A stretch of 7,051 nucleotides of DNA from an uncultured Collinsella sp. (GTDB taxonomy: Bacteria; Actinomycetota; Coriobacteriia; Coriobacteriales; Coriobacteriaceae). The stretch lies in the NCBI GenBank assembly GCA_902478765.1, contig CABSMN010000053.1, positions 1 to 7,051 of the forward strand. The letters are read 5' to 3'. The notes beneath the pieces were generated by a model. The model was given only the letters and a program-made list of their open reading frames with translations. It was not told the DNA's origin and did no database searches. Shown piece by piece: positions 1 through 6,600 of the stretch (position 1 is the first letter of the stretch; each line of letters starts with the position of its first letter). The position numbers and the translations under genes were made by a program.

Positions 1-47
1 GAGATGCAGCGTAGTCTCGTGGGCTCGGAGATGTGTATAAGAGACAG
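1..47 (+). other. Illumina/Nextera adapter remnant (sequencing artefact)
   Basis: These bases are library adapter, not genome. Positions 29-47 read AGATGTGTATAAGAGACAG, the 19-bp Tn5 mosaic end. Positions 14-28 are the Nextera read-2 (i7 side) extension that precedes it. Positions 1-5 (GAGAT) match the end of the P7 primer, and 6-13 (GCAGCGTA) sit exactly where the 8-nt i7 index belongs; from memory this is the reverse complement of a Nextera XT index. The layout P7 tail, index, adapter, mosaic end, insert is complete and in order. Genomic sequence therefore starts at 48. Read in frame 1 the adapter yields the peptide MQRSLVGSEMCIRDR, a recurrent false N-terminus in protein databases. Confidence 0.98.
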
Positions 48-531
48 GACCACGCTCGTCGAGAAGGTCATTGCCGAGCTCACCCGCCGCGGCCTGCGCG
101 TGGGTTCGCTCAAGCATCATGGGCATCATGGCTTTGATATCGATGTGCCCGCTAAGGATACGTGGCGCCATCACCAGGCCGGATCCAAGCACGTGGGCCT
201 CATCTGCGCCACGCGCTGGGCGGAGTACGCCGACACGCGCGAGGAGGACGAGATGCCCGCGCGCGAGCTGCTGTCGCGCTACAGCGATGTCGACGTGGTG
301 ATCATCGAGGGCTACAAGACCGAGGGCTTCGACAACATCGTGGTCGCGCGCTCCGGTGTCGACCGTCTGCGCGGCAAGAGCTCGCTCGACCTGGTCGACG
401 GTCACACGCTGGCGCTCGCCTGCAACGAGGCTCTGGCACGCCAGGCCTTCGATGCCGGCTTTGCGACCCGAGCCATCAACATCAACGACGCCCGAGCCAT
501 CTGCGATCTGATTCAGGACCACCTGGCCTAA
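48..531 (+). CDS. mobB: Molybdopterin-guanine dinucleotide biosynthesis protein MobB, 5'-truncated
   Basis: About 160 residues of a MobB-type P-loop GTPase remain, running to the TAA at 529-531. MobB assists MobA in attaching GMP to molybdopterin to make the MGD form of molybdenum cofactor in the cytoplasm. The fragment opens with TTL, the end of the GxxGxGKTTL phosphate loop, so only the first dozen or so residues, including the catalytic Lys, are missing. Base 48 (G) is consistent with the third base of that Lys codon. The MobB signature follows: KHHGHHGFDID at fragment residues 22-32, then KDTWRHHQAG at 36-45. A Walker-B-like VDVVIIEGYK with EGFDN lies at about residues 83-97. The apparent Met at position 4 is adapter sequence and must not be used as a start. 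Because the 5' side is lost, a fusion to an upstream cofactor domain cannot be excluded. Two terminators close the unit. Confidence 0.93.
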
Positions 532-570
532 AACCTGCCAAAAAGGGACAGGTTTGTTTTGGCAGGTTTT
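530..570 (+). terminator. Intrinsic terminator of mobB
   Basis: A perfect 14-bp inverted repeat has its left arm at 530-543 (AAAACCTGCCAAAA) and its right arm at 557-570 (TTTTGGCAGGTTTT), with a 13-nt loop. It begins inside the mobB stop codon. The A-tract and T-tract flank a CCTGCC/GGCAGG core, so it could end transcription in either direction. A shorter alternative stem, 531-537 with 549-555 (AAACCTG/CAGGTTT), is mutually exclusive with the long one. Confidence 0.85.
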
Positions 571-589
571 ATCTGGGCAAACGCCATTT

Positions 590-627
590 CCACCACAAAG
601 GTGCCAGGCTCCTTTGTGGTGGTTTTT
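590..627 (+). terminator. Second terminator; copy 1 of the CCACCACAAAGG hairpin repeat
   Basis: A perfect 12-bp stem, CCACCACAAAGG (590-601) with CCTTTGTGGTGG (611-622), has a 9-nt loop (TGCCAGGCT). Five T follow at 623-627. This is a textbook intrinsic terminator in tandem with the one just upstream. The same stem recurs at 2176-2205 and 3137-3169, so it also belongs to a dispersed repeat family. Confidence 0.85.
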
Positions 628-630
628 GCT

Positions 631-660
631 TTGGTAGATGTGTGAGACATGCTTTACAAT
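631..660 (+). promoter_or_regulatory. Candidate sigma-70-type promoter for the MFS gene
   Basis: TTGGTA (631-636) and TACAAT (655-660) are separated by 18 bp. The -10 box matches consensus at five of six positions; the -35 box matches at four of six (TTG and the final A). It lies just after two terminators and upstream of a leader of about 130 nt, where the transporter promoter is expected. The -10 box is followed by CTGC, and the same decamer TACAATCTGC recurs at 3198-3207. Confidence 0.45.
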
Positions 661-720
661 CTGCCAAGTGGTTCATGACGGGCGAAAAACGGAGAGAAGG
701 GGCTTGATGCGTCCTTAATG

Positions 721-784
721 TTTCATGCGGATAGATTGATTTGACAGACGGTGGCGAATGCCCGCCGTCCACATTCGTATGAAA
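721..784 (+). promoter_or_regulatory. Structured 5' leader abutting the MFS ribosome binding site
   Basis: An outer 12-bp helix can form between TTTCATGCGGAT (721-732) and ATTCGTATGAAA (773-784), all paired if two G-U wobbles are allowed. Inside it an 8-bp hairpin forms between 747-754 and 762-769, with one G-U and a 7-nt loop. The outer helix ends one base before the AAGGAG site at 786, so opening or closing it could affect translation. I do not recognise a known riboswitch class. It may be a cis-regulatory RNA or a chance fold; only covariation would tell. Confidence 0.4.
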
Positions 785-785
785 C

Positions 786-791
786 AAGGAG
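786..791 (+). promoter_or_regulatory. Ribosome binding site of the MFS gene
   Basis: AAGGAG lies 5 nt before the ATG at 797. This decides the start against the in-frame ATG at 758, which would add 13 residues. That upstream ATG lies in the loop of the leader hairpin and has no purine-rich site before it. Confidence 0.8.
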
Positions 792-796
792 TCTCC

Positions 797-2077
797 ATGC
801 TCGCATCTCTTCTCTCAAAATCTCAACTTACGCTGTCCGCGCAGGCTAAGCACCTGGTGGCAATGCGCTTCCTCATATATACCGGGTTTCAGACCAGTTA
901 TTTTATCGGCGTCATCGGAACGCTTACCTATGCGGATGATGCCTCGGTCGTCGCGACATCGCTGGCCATCCTGTTTATGAATGTATTTGTGATCCTGGGA
1001 TCCTTTGCGGGCGGCGCGGCGCTCGACGCTTGGGGTCCGCGCCGCCATTTCTTGCTGAGCATCATCGGCGCTCTCGCAACTGGCACGGCAATCATCGCCT
1101 TTGGTAGCGCGACCGGCGTCGTCCTACTCGGCGCGGTGTTTCTGGGCTTTACGATGGGATTCGCCCAGCCCATTGCCACATCCTATCCGGCCTACCTCAC
1201 CAACGACCCTGTTGAGCTCAAGGACATCAACTCCGCCATCGCCATGTTTTCAAACGTGAGTATCATCGTTGGCCCCACGCTGGGCGGCTTTGTCGCGGCG
1301 GCCGCATCGTCGCGCGCGGTGTTCGTGCTCATGATGCTCTTTACCGTGCTGGCGTTCGTCGTCGGCTGGGGCTTTAGGCCGCAGACCAGCCATGTCGCCG
1401 GGCATGCGGATGCCGATTCGGCAGAGGAAGGGGAGCGTGCGGGACAAAGCTCCAACCCTAGCACGTCCGCCCGTGCCACCTTCGCAGCCAGCATCAAGAC
1501 AGTCTTCACCAATAGCGTTCTCGCCCTGCTGTTTTGCATCATTTTCCTTTCGAACTTTGGTTATGGCGCCTTCGATCCGCTGGAGTCGTTCTTCTACCGC
1601 GATGTCCTGCACGTCGGTGTCGAATGGATGGGCTGGCTCTCGTCGGCCTGCGGCGTGGGCGCGGTGCTGGGCGCCGTCCTCGCGCTACGCTTGCCGCCGC
1701 ACCTGGTCAACCTTAAAACGCTGCTCGTGGCGCTCATGTCCGTGGGCCTGGGAAGCCTGCTCTATGTGGGAACACCGTACGTGGGTGTAGCCCTCGTCGG
1801 CCAGATTGCCCTTGGCGTGGCCTGGGGCGTCGTCAACCCGCTCCACAACACGATCGTGCAAACGACGGCCCCGCTCGAGCAACTCGGTCGCGTCAACTCG
1901 GTCATGGGCTTTGGCAACATGTTCGCCGGCGTGGCCCCGCTGGCGATTGCCCCATGGCTGGCGGCGACGTTTGGCGTGCAGCAGACGCTCGTGGGGGCGG
2001 GCATGGTTGTGACGGCGGTTCCCGCGGCGCTGCTGCTGTTTGGACGCCGGCATTTCGATCGTTCTGTAAGGCAGTAA
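797..2077 (+). CDS. Major facilitator superfamily transporter, 12 TM
   Basis: This 426-residue inner-membrane protein is a secondary transporter of the major facilitator superfamily, closest in style to the EntS/MFS_3-like exporter group. Hydrophobic segments lie roughly at residues 24-45, 52-74, 84-104, 107-131, 148-170, 173-194, 239-260, 277-298, 307-328, 331-353, 367-390 and 396-416, giving 6+6. The loop between TM2 and TM3 carries the motif-A variant GGAALDAWGPRRHF (72-85), with the conserved Asp and Arg pair. A hydrophilic central loop (about 195-236) separates the halves. The segment EQLGRVNSVMGFGNMFAGVAP (361-381) resembles the LrGRv-s motif near TM11 in that group. The start at 797 is set by AAGGAG. 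The substrate cannot be read from sequence; drug, siderophore or metabolite export are all possible. It stands alone between hairpins, so neighbours give no clue. Confidence 0.9.
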   Translation: MLASLLSKSQLTLSAQAKHLVAMRFLIYTGFQTSYFIGVIGTLTYADDASVVATSLAILFMNVFVILGSFAGGAALDAWGPRRHFLLSIIGALATGTAIIAFGSATGVVLLGAVFLGFTMGFAQPIATSYPAYLTNDPVELKDINSAIAMFSNVSIIVGPTLGGFVAAAASSRAVFVLMMLFTVLAFVVGWGFRPQTSHVAGHADADSAEEGERAGQSSNPSTSARATFAASIKTVFTNSVLALLFCIIFLSNFGYGAFDPLESFFYRDVLHVGVEWMGWLSSACGVGAVLGAVLALRLPPHLVNLKTLLVALMSVGLGSLLYVGTPYVGVALVGQIALGVAWGVVNPLHNTIVQTTAPLEQLGRVNSVMGFGNMFAGVAPLAIAPWLAATFGVQQTLVGAGMVVTAVPAALLLFGRRHFDRSVRQ

Positions 2078-2140
2078 AACCATCACAACATTCGATGAAA
2101 ATCGCGATTTTGCCGAATAACGTCGAATGTTGTGATGGTT
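2078..2140 (+). repeat. 18-bp perfect inverted repeat with nested 14-bp palindrome
   Basis: The left arm AACCATCACAACATTCGA (2078-2095) is the exact reverse complement of the right arm at 2123-2140. The 27-nt spacer contains a second perfect palindrome, AAAATCGCGATTTT (2098-2111). The element starts at the base after the transporter stop codon. It ends in only two T before GC-rich sequence, so it is not a classical intrinsic terminator. It may stabilise the mRNA 3' end, act with a protein, or be a small palindromic repeat element. Confidence 0.8.
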
Positions 2141-2173
2141 CGCGCCCCGGGCCAGGCCATCCTGCGAGTCCGG

Positions 2174-2211
2174 CTACCACAAAGGGGCCAGTGCACCTTT
2201 GTGGTGGTTTT
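2174..2211 (+). terminator. Terminator-like hairpin; copy 2 of the CCACCACAAAGG repeat
   Basis: ACCACAAAGG (2176-2185) pairs with CCTTTGTGGT (2196-2205) around a 10-nt loop. The stem can be extended by a G-U pair and a C-G pair, and four T follow at 2208-2211. This is the second copy of the hairpin family. Its loop carries the GTGC/GCAC motif next to the stem in the orientation opposite to copy 1. It probably ends transcription from the transporter gene. Confidence 0.7.
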
Positions 2212-2214
2212 GCG

Positions 2215-2246
2215 CCAAAGCGCCCCGTGTGCGCTTTGGTATACCA
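2215..2246 (+). promoter_or_regulatory. Inverted repeat and candidate extended -10 promoter for the HAD gene
   Basis: CCAAAGCGC (2215-2223) and GCGCTTTGG (2231-2239) form a perfect 9-bp stem with a 7-nt loop. Overlapping its end is the 10-bp palindrome TGGTATACCA (2237-2246). This contains TGGTATACC, which fits an extended -10 element (TGn plus TATACC) without a clear -35. It lies about 60 bp before the HAD start. The role as promoter or operator is inference. Confidence 0.35.
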
Positions 2247-2288
2247 TGAACGCCACTTCCAGATACACCCCACACCGCCGCACAACCC

Positions 2289-2295
2289 AGAAAGG
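2289..2295 (+). promoter_or_regulatory. Ribosome binding site of the HAD phosphatase gene
   Basis: AGAAAGG lies 6 nt before the ATG at 2302. It fixes the start there. The same frame is open back to 1954, but that extension would overlap the transporter gene and read through both hairpins. Confidence 0.7.
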
Positions 2296-2301
2296 CTCCC
2301 C

Positions 2302-3123
2302 ATGGACACCACCTTCAGCCACATCAAAGCCGTGTTCTGCGATATTGACGGCACACTGCTCACGAGCCAGCACACGGTGTCCCCGCGCACCGTGGCGGCG
2401 ATTCGCGCCCTGCGCGAGCGCGGCGTGCTCTTTGGCCTGTGCACCGGGCGCGACGCCCATGCGACCGAGGCCATGTACGAGCTCTGGGGCATCGAAGGCC
2501 TGGTGGACGTGCTCGTGGGCTGCGGTGGCGCCGAGGTCATCGACCGCGCGCACGACATCAACGAGCTGAGCTATCCGCTGCCGGGCGAGACCGTCGCGCG
2601 CATCTGCAAGCACATGGCGGGCCTGCCGGCAACGCCCGTCTGCCCCCGAGACGGCGTGTTCTACGTGCCCGAGAGCAACGCGTGCGTCGAGCACCTGTCG
2701 CGCGTCGACTGCGTGCCCTACCAGGTAGTCGATTTTGCCGAGTTTTTGCGCGAGCCGCAGCCCAAGGTGATGTTTACCATGGCGCCCGAGGTGATGCCGC
2801 AGGTCATCGAGCGAGCATCGACATTTGCCGATGACACCGTTAAAGCGGCGGCCCTGCAAACCACGCAGCGACTCTACGAGTTCATGGATCCGCGCGTGTC
2901 CAAGACGCGCGGCCTTGTGCGCGTGGCGGAGCTCAACGGCATGGAGCTCGAGAACATCTGCGTGTTTGGCGATGCCGATAACGACACCTGCATGGTGGCC
3001 GACGCCGGCGTGGGCGTGGCCATGGCAAACGGCAGCGACGCCACCCGTGCCGCCGCCGACTTTGTAACCGCGAGCAATGACGAAGACGGCATCGCGATCT
3101 TTATCGAGGGGCATCTGCTATAG
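2302..3123 (+). CDS. Cof-type HAD-superfamily hydrolase (sugar-phosphate phosphatase type)
   Basis: This 273-residue cytoplasmic phosphatase is of the Cof/HAD-IIB subfamily, whose usual length is near 270. All four HAD motifs are present. Motif I is DIDGT at 14-18, with the nucleophile Asp14 and acid/base Asp16. Motif II is CTGR at 47-50, with Thr48. Motif III Lys is most likely K201 in VSKTRG. Motif IV is GDADND at 223-228, with the Mg-binding acids. The C-terminus has the typical GVGVAMANGSD (236-246) and ASNDEDGIA (257-265) pattern. Between motifs II and III lies the C2-type alpha/beta cap that selects substrate. Members dephosphorylate sugar phosphates, flavin or pyridoxal phosphate intermediates; the substrate here cannot be assigned. 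The gene stands alone between hairpins and shares the high-GC composition of its upstream neighbours. Confidence 0.92.
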   Translation: MDTTFSHIKAVFCDIDGTLLTSQHTVSPRTVAAIRALRERGVLFGLCTGRDAHATEAMYELWGIEGLVDVLVGCGGAEVIDRAHDINELSYPLPGETVARICKHMAGLPATPVCPRDGVFYVPESNACVEHLSRVDCVPYQVVDFAEFLREPQPKVMFTMAPEVMPQVIERASTFADDTVKAAALQTTQRLYEFMDPRVSKTRGLVRVAELNGMELENICVFGDADNDTCMVADAGVGVAMANGSDATRAAADFVTASNDEDGIAIFIEGHLL

Positions 3124-3136
3124 CGCCGGGGGAGAA

Positions 3137-3169
3137 CCACCACAAAGGGAGCAGGCACCTTTGTGGTGG
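3137..3169. repeat. Copy 3 of the CCACCACAAAGG hairpin repeat
   Basis: The arms CCACCACAAAGG (3137-3148) and CCTTTGTGGTGG (3158-3169) are identical to copy 1, with a 9-nt loop GAGCAGGCA. It lies 13 nt after the HAD stop codon. No T-tract follows on the + strand (CCTCAGG comes next), so it is a weak intrinsic terminator there. Like copy 2, its loop is in the orientation opposite to copy 1. Confidence 0.8.
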
Positions 3170-3311
3170 CCTCAGGCAATTTGGACGAATTGATACCTAC
3201 AATCTGCGCGAAAATTCAAATATTGTTGTCTGAACATTACGCTTCTAACCACCGATGGGTTAAAGATATTCTCATCAGTTTGATAGGGTATTCCTTCCGG
3301 TTAATGACCTA

Positions 3312-3342
3312 CTGCTCACGGTCGATTTTCGACTGTTAGCAG
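3312..3342. promoter_or_regulatory. 14-bp imperfect hairpin in the AT-rich leader
   Basis: CTGCTCACGGTCGA (3312-3325) pairs with TCGACTGTTAGCAG (3329-3342) around a TTT loop, with one mismatch and one G-U. No T-tract follows. It is immediately followed by a second palindrome at 3347-3362. It may be an operator or an RNA structure; the function is unknown. Confidence 0.45.
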
Positions 3343-3346
3343 GATG

Positions 3347-3362
3347 TTTGCTCTTGAGCAAA
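3347..3362. promoter_or_regulatory. Operator-like 16-bp inverted repeat
   Basis: TTTGCTC (3347-3353) and GAGCAAA (3356-3362) form a perfect 7-bp dyad around TT. The short, tight dyad in an AT-rich leader resembles a repressor site. It is about 265 bp before the surface-gene start codon, and no regulator is encoded nearby. Confidence 0.3.
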
Positions 3363-3508
3363 ATGTTGTGCAAATAAATCTAATGCCATTAAAAAATGAT
3401 AGGGAATTAAATTACCAGTAGAAACCAAAAATAGTTAGCGAATAAACGAAGGCAAATCTGAGTAAATGTCAAGGGAATTAAGAACTTGCTACAAAAATGC
3501 CGGTTTTG

Positions 3509-3538
3509 TTGCTCATATGTTTAAACAATAGTTACAAT
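3509..3538 (+). promoter_or_regulatory. Candidate promoter of the surface protein gene
   Basis: TACAAT at 3533-3538 is a good -10 box, with a weak -35 (TTGCTC, 3509-3514) 18 bp upstream. It would give a leader of about 85 nt. Another TACAAT at 3198-3203 lacks a properly spaced -35. The -35 match is poor, so an activator or another sigma factor may be needed. Confidence 0.35.
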
Positions 3539-3612
3539 AGCTTTACTAATCGAGTGCAATTACAGATTGCGCAGATACGTTTGATAGTGAAAGAGCAAGA
3601 TCGCGGTCTCTT

Positions 3613-3620
3613 GGGGAGGA
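3613..3620 (+). promoter_or_regulatory. Strong ribosome binding site of the surface protein gene
   Basis: GGGGAGGA ends 7 nt before the ATG at 3628 and is the strongest Shine-Dalgarno match in the window. The upstream in-frame stop TAA is at 3547-3549, and no other ATG lies between, so the start is well set. A weak 5-bp stem, GTCTC (3606-3610) with GAGAC (3619-3623), could partly mask it. Confidence 0.8.
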
Positions 3621-3627
3621 GACATCG

Positions 3628-6600
3628 ATGAAAGCAAATTCAGACAAATCTAAGCAGAGTAATAAAGCGACGCGCCGTGTACTGGCAGGCGTTTTGTGCG
3701 GAGCCTCCGTTTTGAGCCTGGTGCTGTCGCTCGTCATGCCTCCGATCTCGCAGGCCATTGCCAACGATTCCCAGACGGTTTCTGCCGAGGAAACTGTGAT
3801 GGGGGGGGGTTCCTCAAGTGAGCCTACTGGTGTAGACAACACTGCCAATGGGGATACCGAAAACCAGAATAGCGATGATGTCGAGAATGGCACGGGCGAA
3901 GACGCCGTCACCGAGGGCCAGCCGTCCGACGACACGGAGGCCGAGGGTGACACGCAGCCTGCGGCTGATGGTGCCAACGGCGATGGTGCAATCGCACTCG
4001 CTGCAGAAAATGAACCGACTCATGAAATTAGCAGTGGAGATGAACTCAGCTCGAAGCTTCTTAAGAAGGACCTTCGCGATGCAAACGGCTGCGCGACTTT
4101 TAAGCTCGTTAACGATATTGAATACAACCAAGAGATTAGGTTTGAACAAACTGACGACAACCCTATCAATATCACTCTTGACCTAAACGGCCATAAGATT
4201 AAGTACTCGAACCCCAGCGCGCCGTTGTTCGATGTCGCCAACGGCGCGACGCTTACAATTACGGATTCCGCACAGGCGAGTGAGACGGTCGACGACGGCC
4301 AGCCGCTAGCTGATCAGGGGCAGAGCCTGACTGCCGGTAATTATGGCAAGAAAGCGGAGCTAACTTACGGTGACGGTGACATTCCGTCTAACCTTACCTA
4401 CTACGTGACCAAATCGTCCCCGAACGGGACAGGCACAACCGAAATGCTTGTCAAACATAGCGTCGAGATTAAAGGTGCCATAGTGGCGTGCGATGGTAGC
4501 GAAAATCTAAAGCTCATTAATCTGTATAACGGCGGCAGATTCAACCTTGAGAGCGGCGTGATCACGCAAGAACAAAACGGTCGCGTCGGCAACCTCATCT
4601 ATGCCGAGAACGGCTCTGCCGTCAACATGAGTGGCGGATACGTTTGTGGTGCCTTTAGGGGAACTTCGGGTAACGGCGCAGGCATTATGGTATCCAATGC
4701 GAGCGGAAAAGGCTCGACCCTGAATCTGACTGGCGGCGTAATCGCAGGCAACAGCGCTTGTAATGGCGGTGGTGTGTATGCCTGCTATTCTGAGGTCACC
4801 ATAACTAATGGCGTAATCTCCGGCAACAGCACGCTTGATTCTGTTGATGGCTTTGGAGGCGGCATCATGGCCGAAGGCGGCAGCGTTACTGTTTCCGGTG
4901 GCTACATCACTAACAATAAATATGCCAAGTTCTGTGGAAATGATGGCTATGGCGATCACGGCGGTGCTGGACTTGCCGCAAAAAACGGTACACATGTCAC
5001 CATTTCTGGCGGCCAGATCACGGGCAACTATTCCGAAGAAGCTGGCGGCGGCGTTTATGTCACGGATGTCGAGCGAAATAACCAATCCCGTGTGGGTATG
5101 GCGTGCCTGCATATCACGGGAGGGATTATTGCCTCTAATGTGAGTAACCGATCCGAGGGCGCTGGAGTTCGCGTTGGCCAGATGGTCGACGCGATGATTA
5201 ACGGCACTCCAGACAGCAACGGCACTCCAGGCAGCAAAGTCTACATCACTAACAACTGCTGCATGTCTCGCTTTGACTGGGGCGGCGGCGGTATCTTCGT
5301 TCAGGGAAACTCGAATGCGGGTATGGAAAAGACCGCTGGTAGATTATTTGTATACAACTCGTACATTAGCAGCAATACCGCTGGTGGCTATGGCGGCGGC
5401 GTAGCAGTCTGCCCCACGGGCAAGACGTTGGTAACGAACACTGAGGGCACGGCAATCTTTGGCAATTCGTCTGCCGACGCTGAGTATGACGAAGTTCATT
5501 TTAATAAAGAAAATGCTTACGACTCAAAGACCAATACCGGCAATGACCTTAAACCCCATCTTTCAGGTGGTGGTAGTGGCAAGAATCAAGATAAAGAGGC
5601 ATACAAATCGGAAGTGTTCCGCAAGTACGGTCATGCCGATTTCTTCCTCGCGGCGGAAGGCCACACAACGCCGGTCGCAGTGGTAGCCGGCAAGATGCTT
5701 GGCGATATAGACGCCCAGTATTCGGGAAGCATTGAGCTAAAGGATTCCATTACCATCCCCGCCAACGGTGTTGCTCAGGTAAAAAATAGCATCGGTCTGA
5801 CTTCGGGTGTTAGCGCCACGGATAAAGCAGTGACTGACGCAGTACAGAATAATAAAGTGACAACTTTCATCACGGGCAACTATTCCTGGGACCATGGTGG
5901 TGGCATCATGTCGAATGGCGACTTGTACCTAGGCGTGCCTGCGGATACGTACGTCTACCCGAGCTTTAAGTTGAAGGCAACCAAGGCGCTGATAAATCAG
6001 CAGACCAATCAAAACATGAAGTTCGGCAAAGACAAGTTCTCCTTCTCGGTCTACCGTAAGGATTCGGATGACGCGACGGAGCCCTCTTGGAATGACAAGA
6101 AATTCAACAATGGCGGCTGCACCTTGGTCGGAACCGCCAAGAATGATGCGAACGGTAACATCACCTTTGACCTTGGCGAACAGCTCATTGATAAGACTGT
6201 TAAGGCTAACGAGATTACATACTATTTGGTCGAAAATGCTGGCAATGATCCCGACATCACGTACGATCCCGACATCACGTACGACTCAGCCGTGTACAAG
6301 ATTGTGGTGACGGTTCAGCACAACCAAACGCTACTCATGAATGTGCCGAGCAGGAAAAATCCAAACTCGGAAGTTCCTCTTTACGTTCACAACTACACGA
6401 TCACAAGCGTGAGTCTGGGAGATTCAACTAACCCGCTGAAAGAAGACGACCAAGCCTATTATTCGATTGTCGGCCCCGACGGGGGAAAGACCTTCACCAA
6501 TAAGTACACTCCGTACACCTCCAGCGTCTCTTGGACTCCCAAGGCGACTAAGGTCGTTGAGGGTGGCGAGATGAAGGAGTTCACGCTTGAGTTTGCGGAT

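Larger units (their letters stand above)
3170..3627. other. AT-rich gene-free region upstream of the surface protein gene
   Basis: No convincing gene lies here on either strand; only short reading frames without ribosome sites occur. Composition changes abruptly: bases 3361-3420 contain 15 G+C out of 60, against 44 of 60 in 2401-2460 within the HAD gene. The region holds a long hairpin (3312-3342), a short palindrome (3347-3362), two TACAAT boxes (3198, 3533) and the surface-gene ribosome site. It looks like a long regulatory leader, possibly acquired together with the gene downstream. Confidence 0.7.

Noticed and set aside
4..48. Met at position 4 as the start of mobB
   Set aside because: The first 15 codons are adapter sequence; the gene is truncated and its true start lies outside the window.
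741..746. Perfect TTGACA as a -35 box
   Set aside because: No acceptable -10 hexamer lies 15-19 bp downstream; that stretch is part of a GC-rich hairpin.
758..796. Upstream in-frame ATG for the transporter
   Set aside because: No ribosome site precedes it and it lies in a hairpin loop; the ATG at 797 has AAGGAG at correct spacing.
1954..2301. Long N-terminal extension of the HAD protein in the same frame
   Set aside because: It would overlap the transporter gene and translate through two hairpins. The family length and the AGAAAGG site fit the ATG at 2302.
2083..3114. Long antisense frame opposite the HAD gene
   Set aside because: Mirror frame of a high-GC gene, His/Ala/Gly-rich with no domain pattern; the sense strand encodes clear HAD motifs.
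3344..3421. Possible 25-codon small ORF in the AT-rich leader
   Set aside because: It overlaps a palindrome, the purine stretch before it touches the ATG, and the product has no recognisable pattern.
3688..3699. Lipobox around Cys24 of the surface protein
   Set aside because: The residue before Cys is Leu, not Gly/Ala/Ser, and the hydrophobic core continues past it. The C-terminal sorting motif indicates wall anchoring.
4507..5112. Antisense frame opposite the surface gene (also 6424-6990)
   Set aside because: Open only because the sense strand codes; no ribosome site or recognisable domain.
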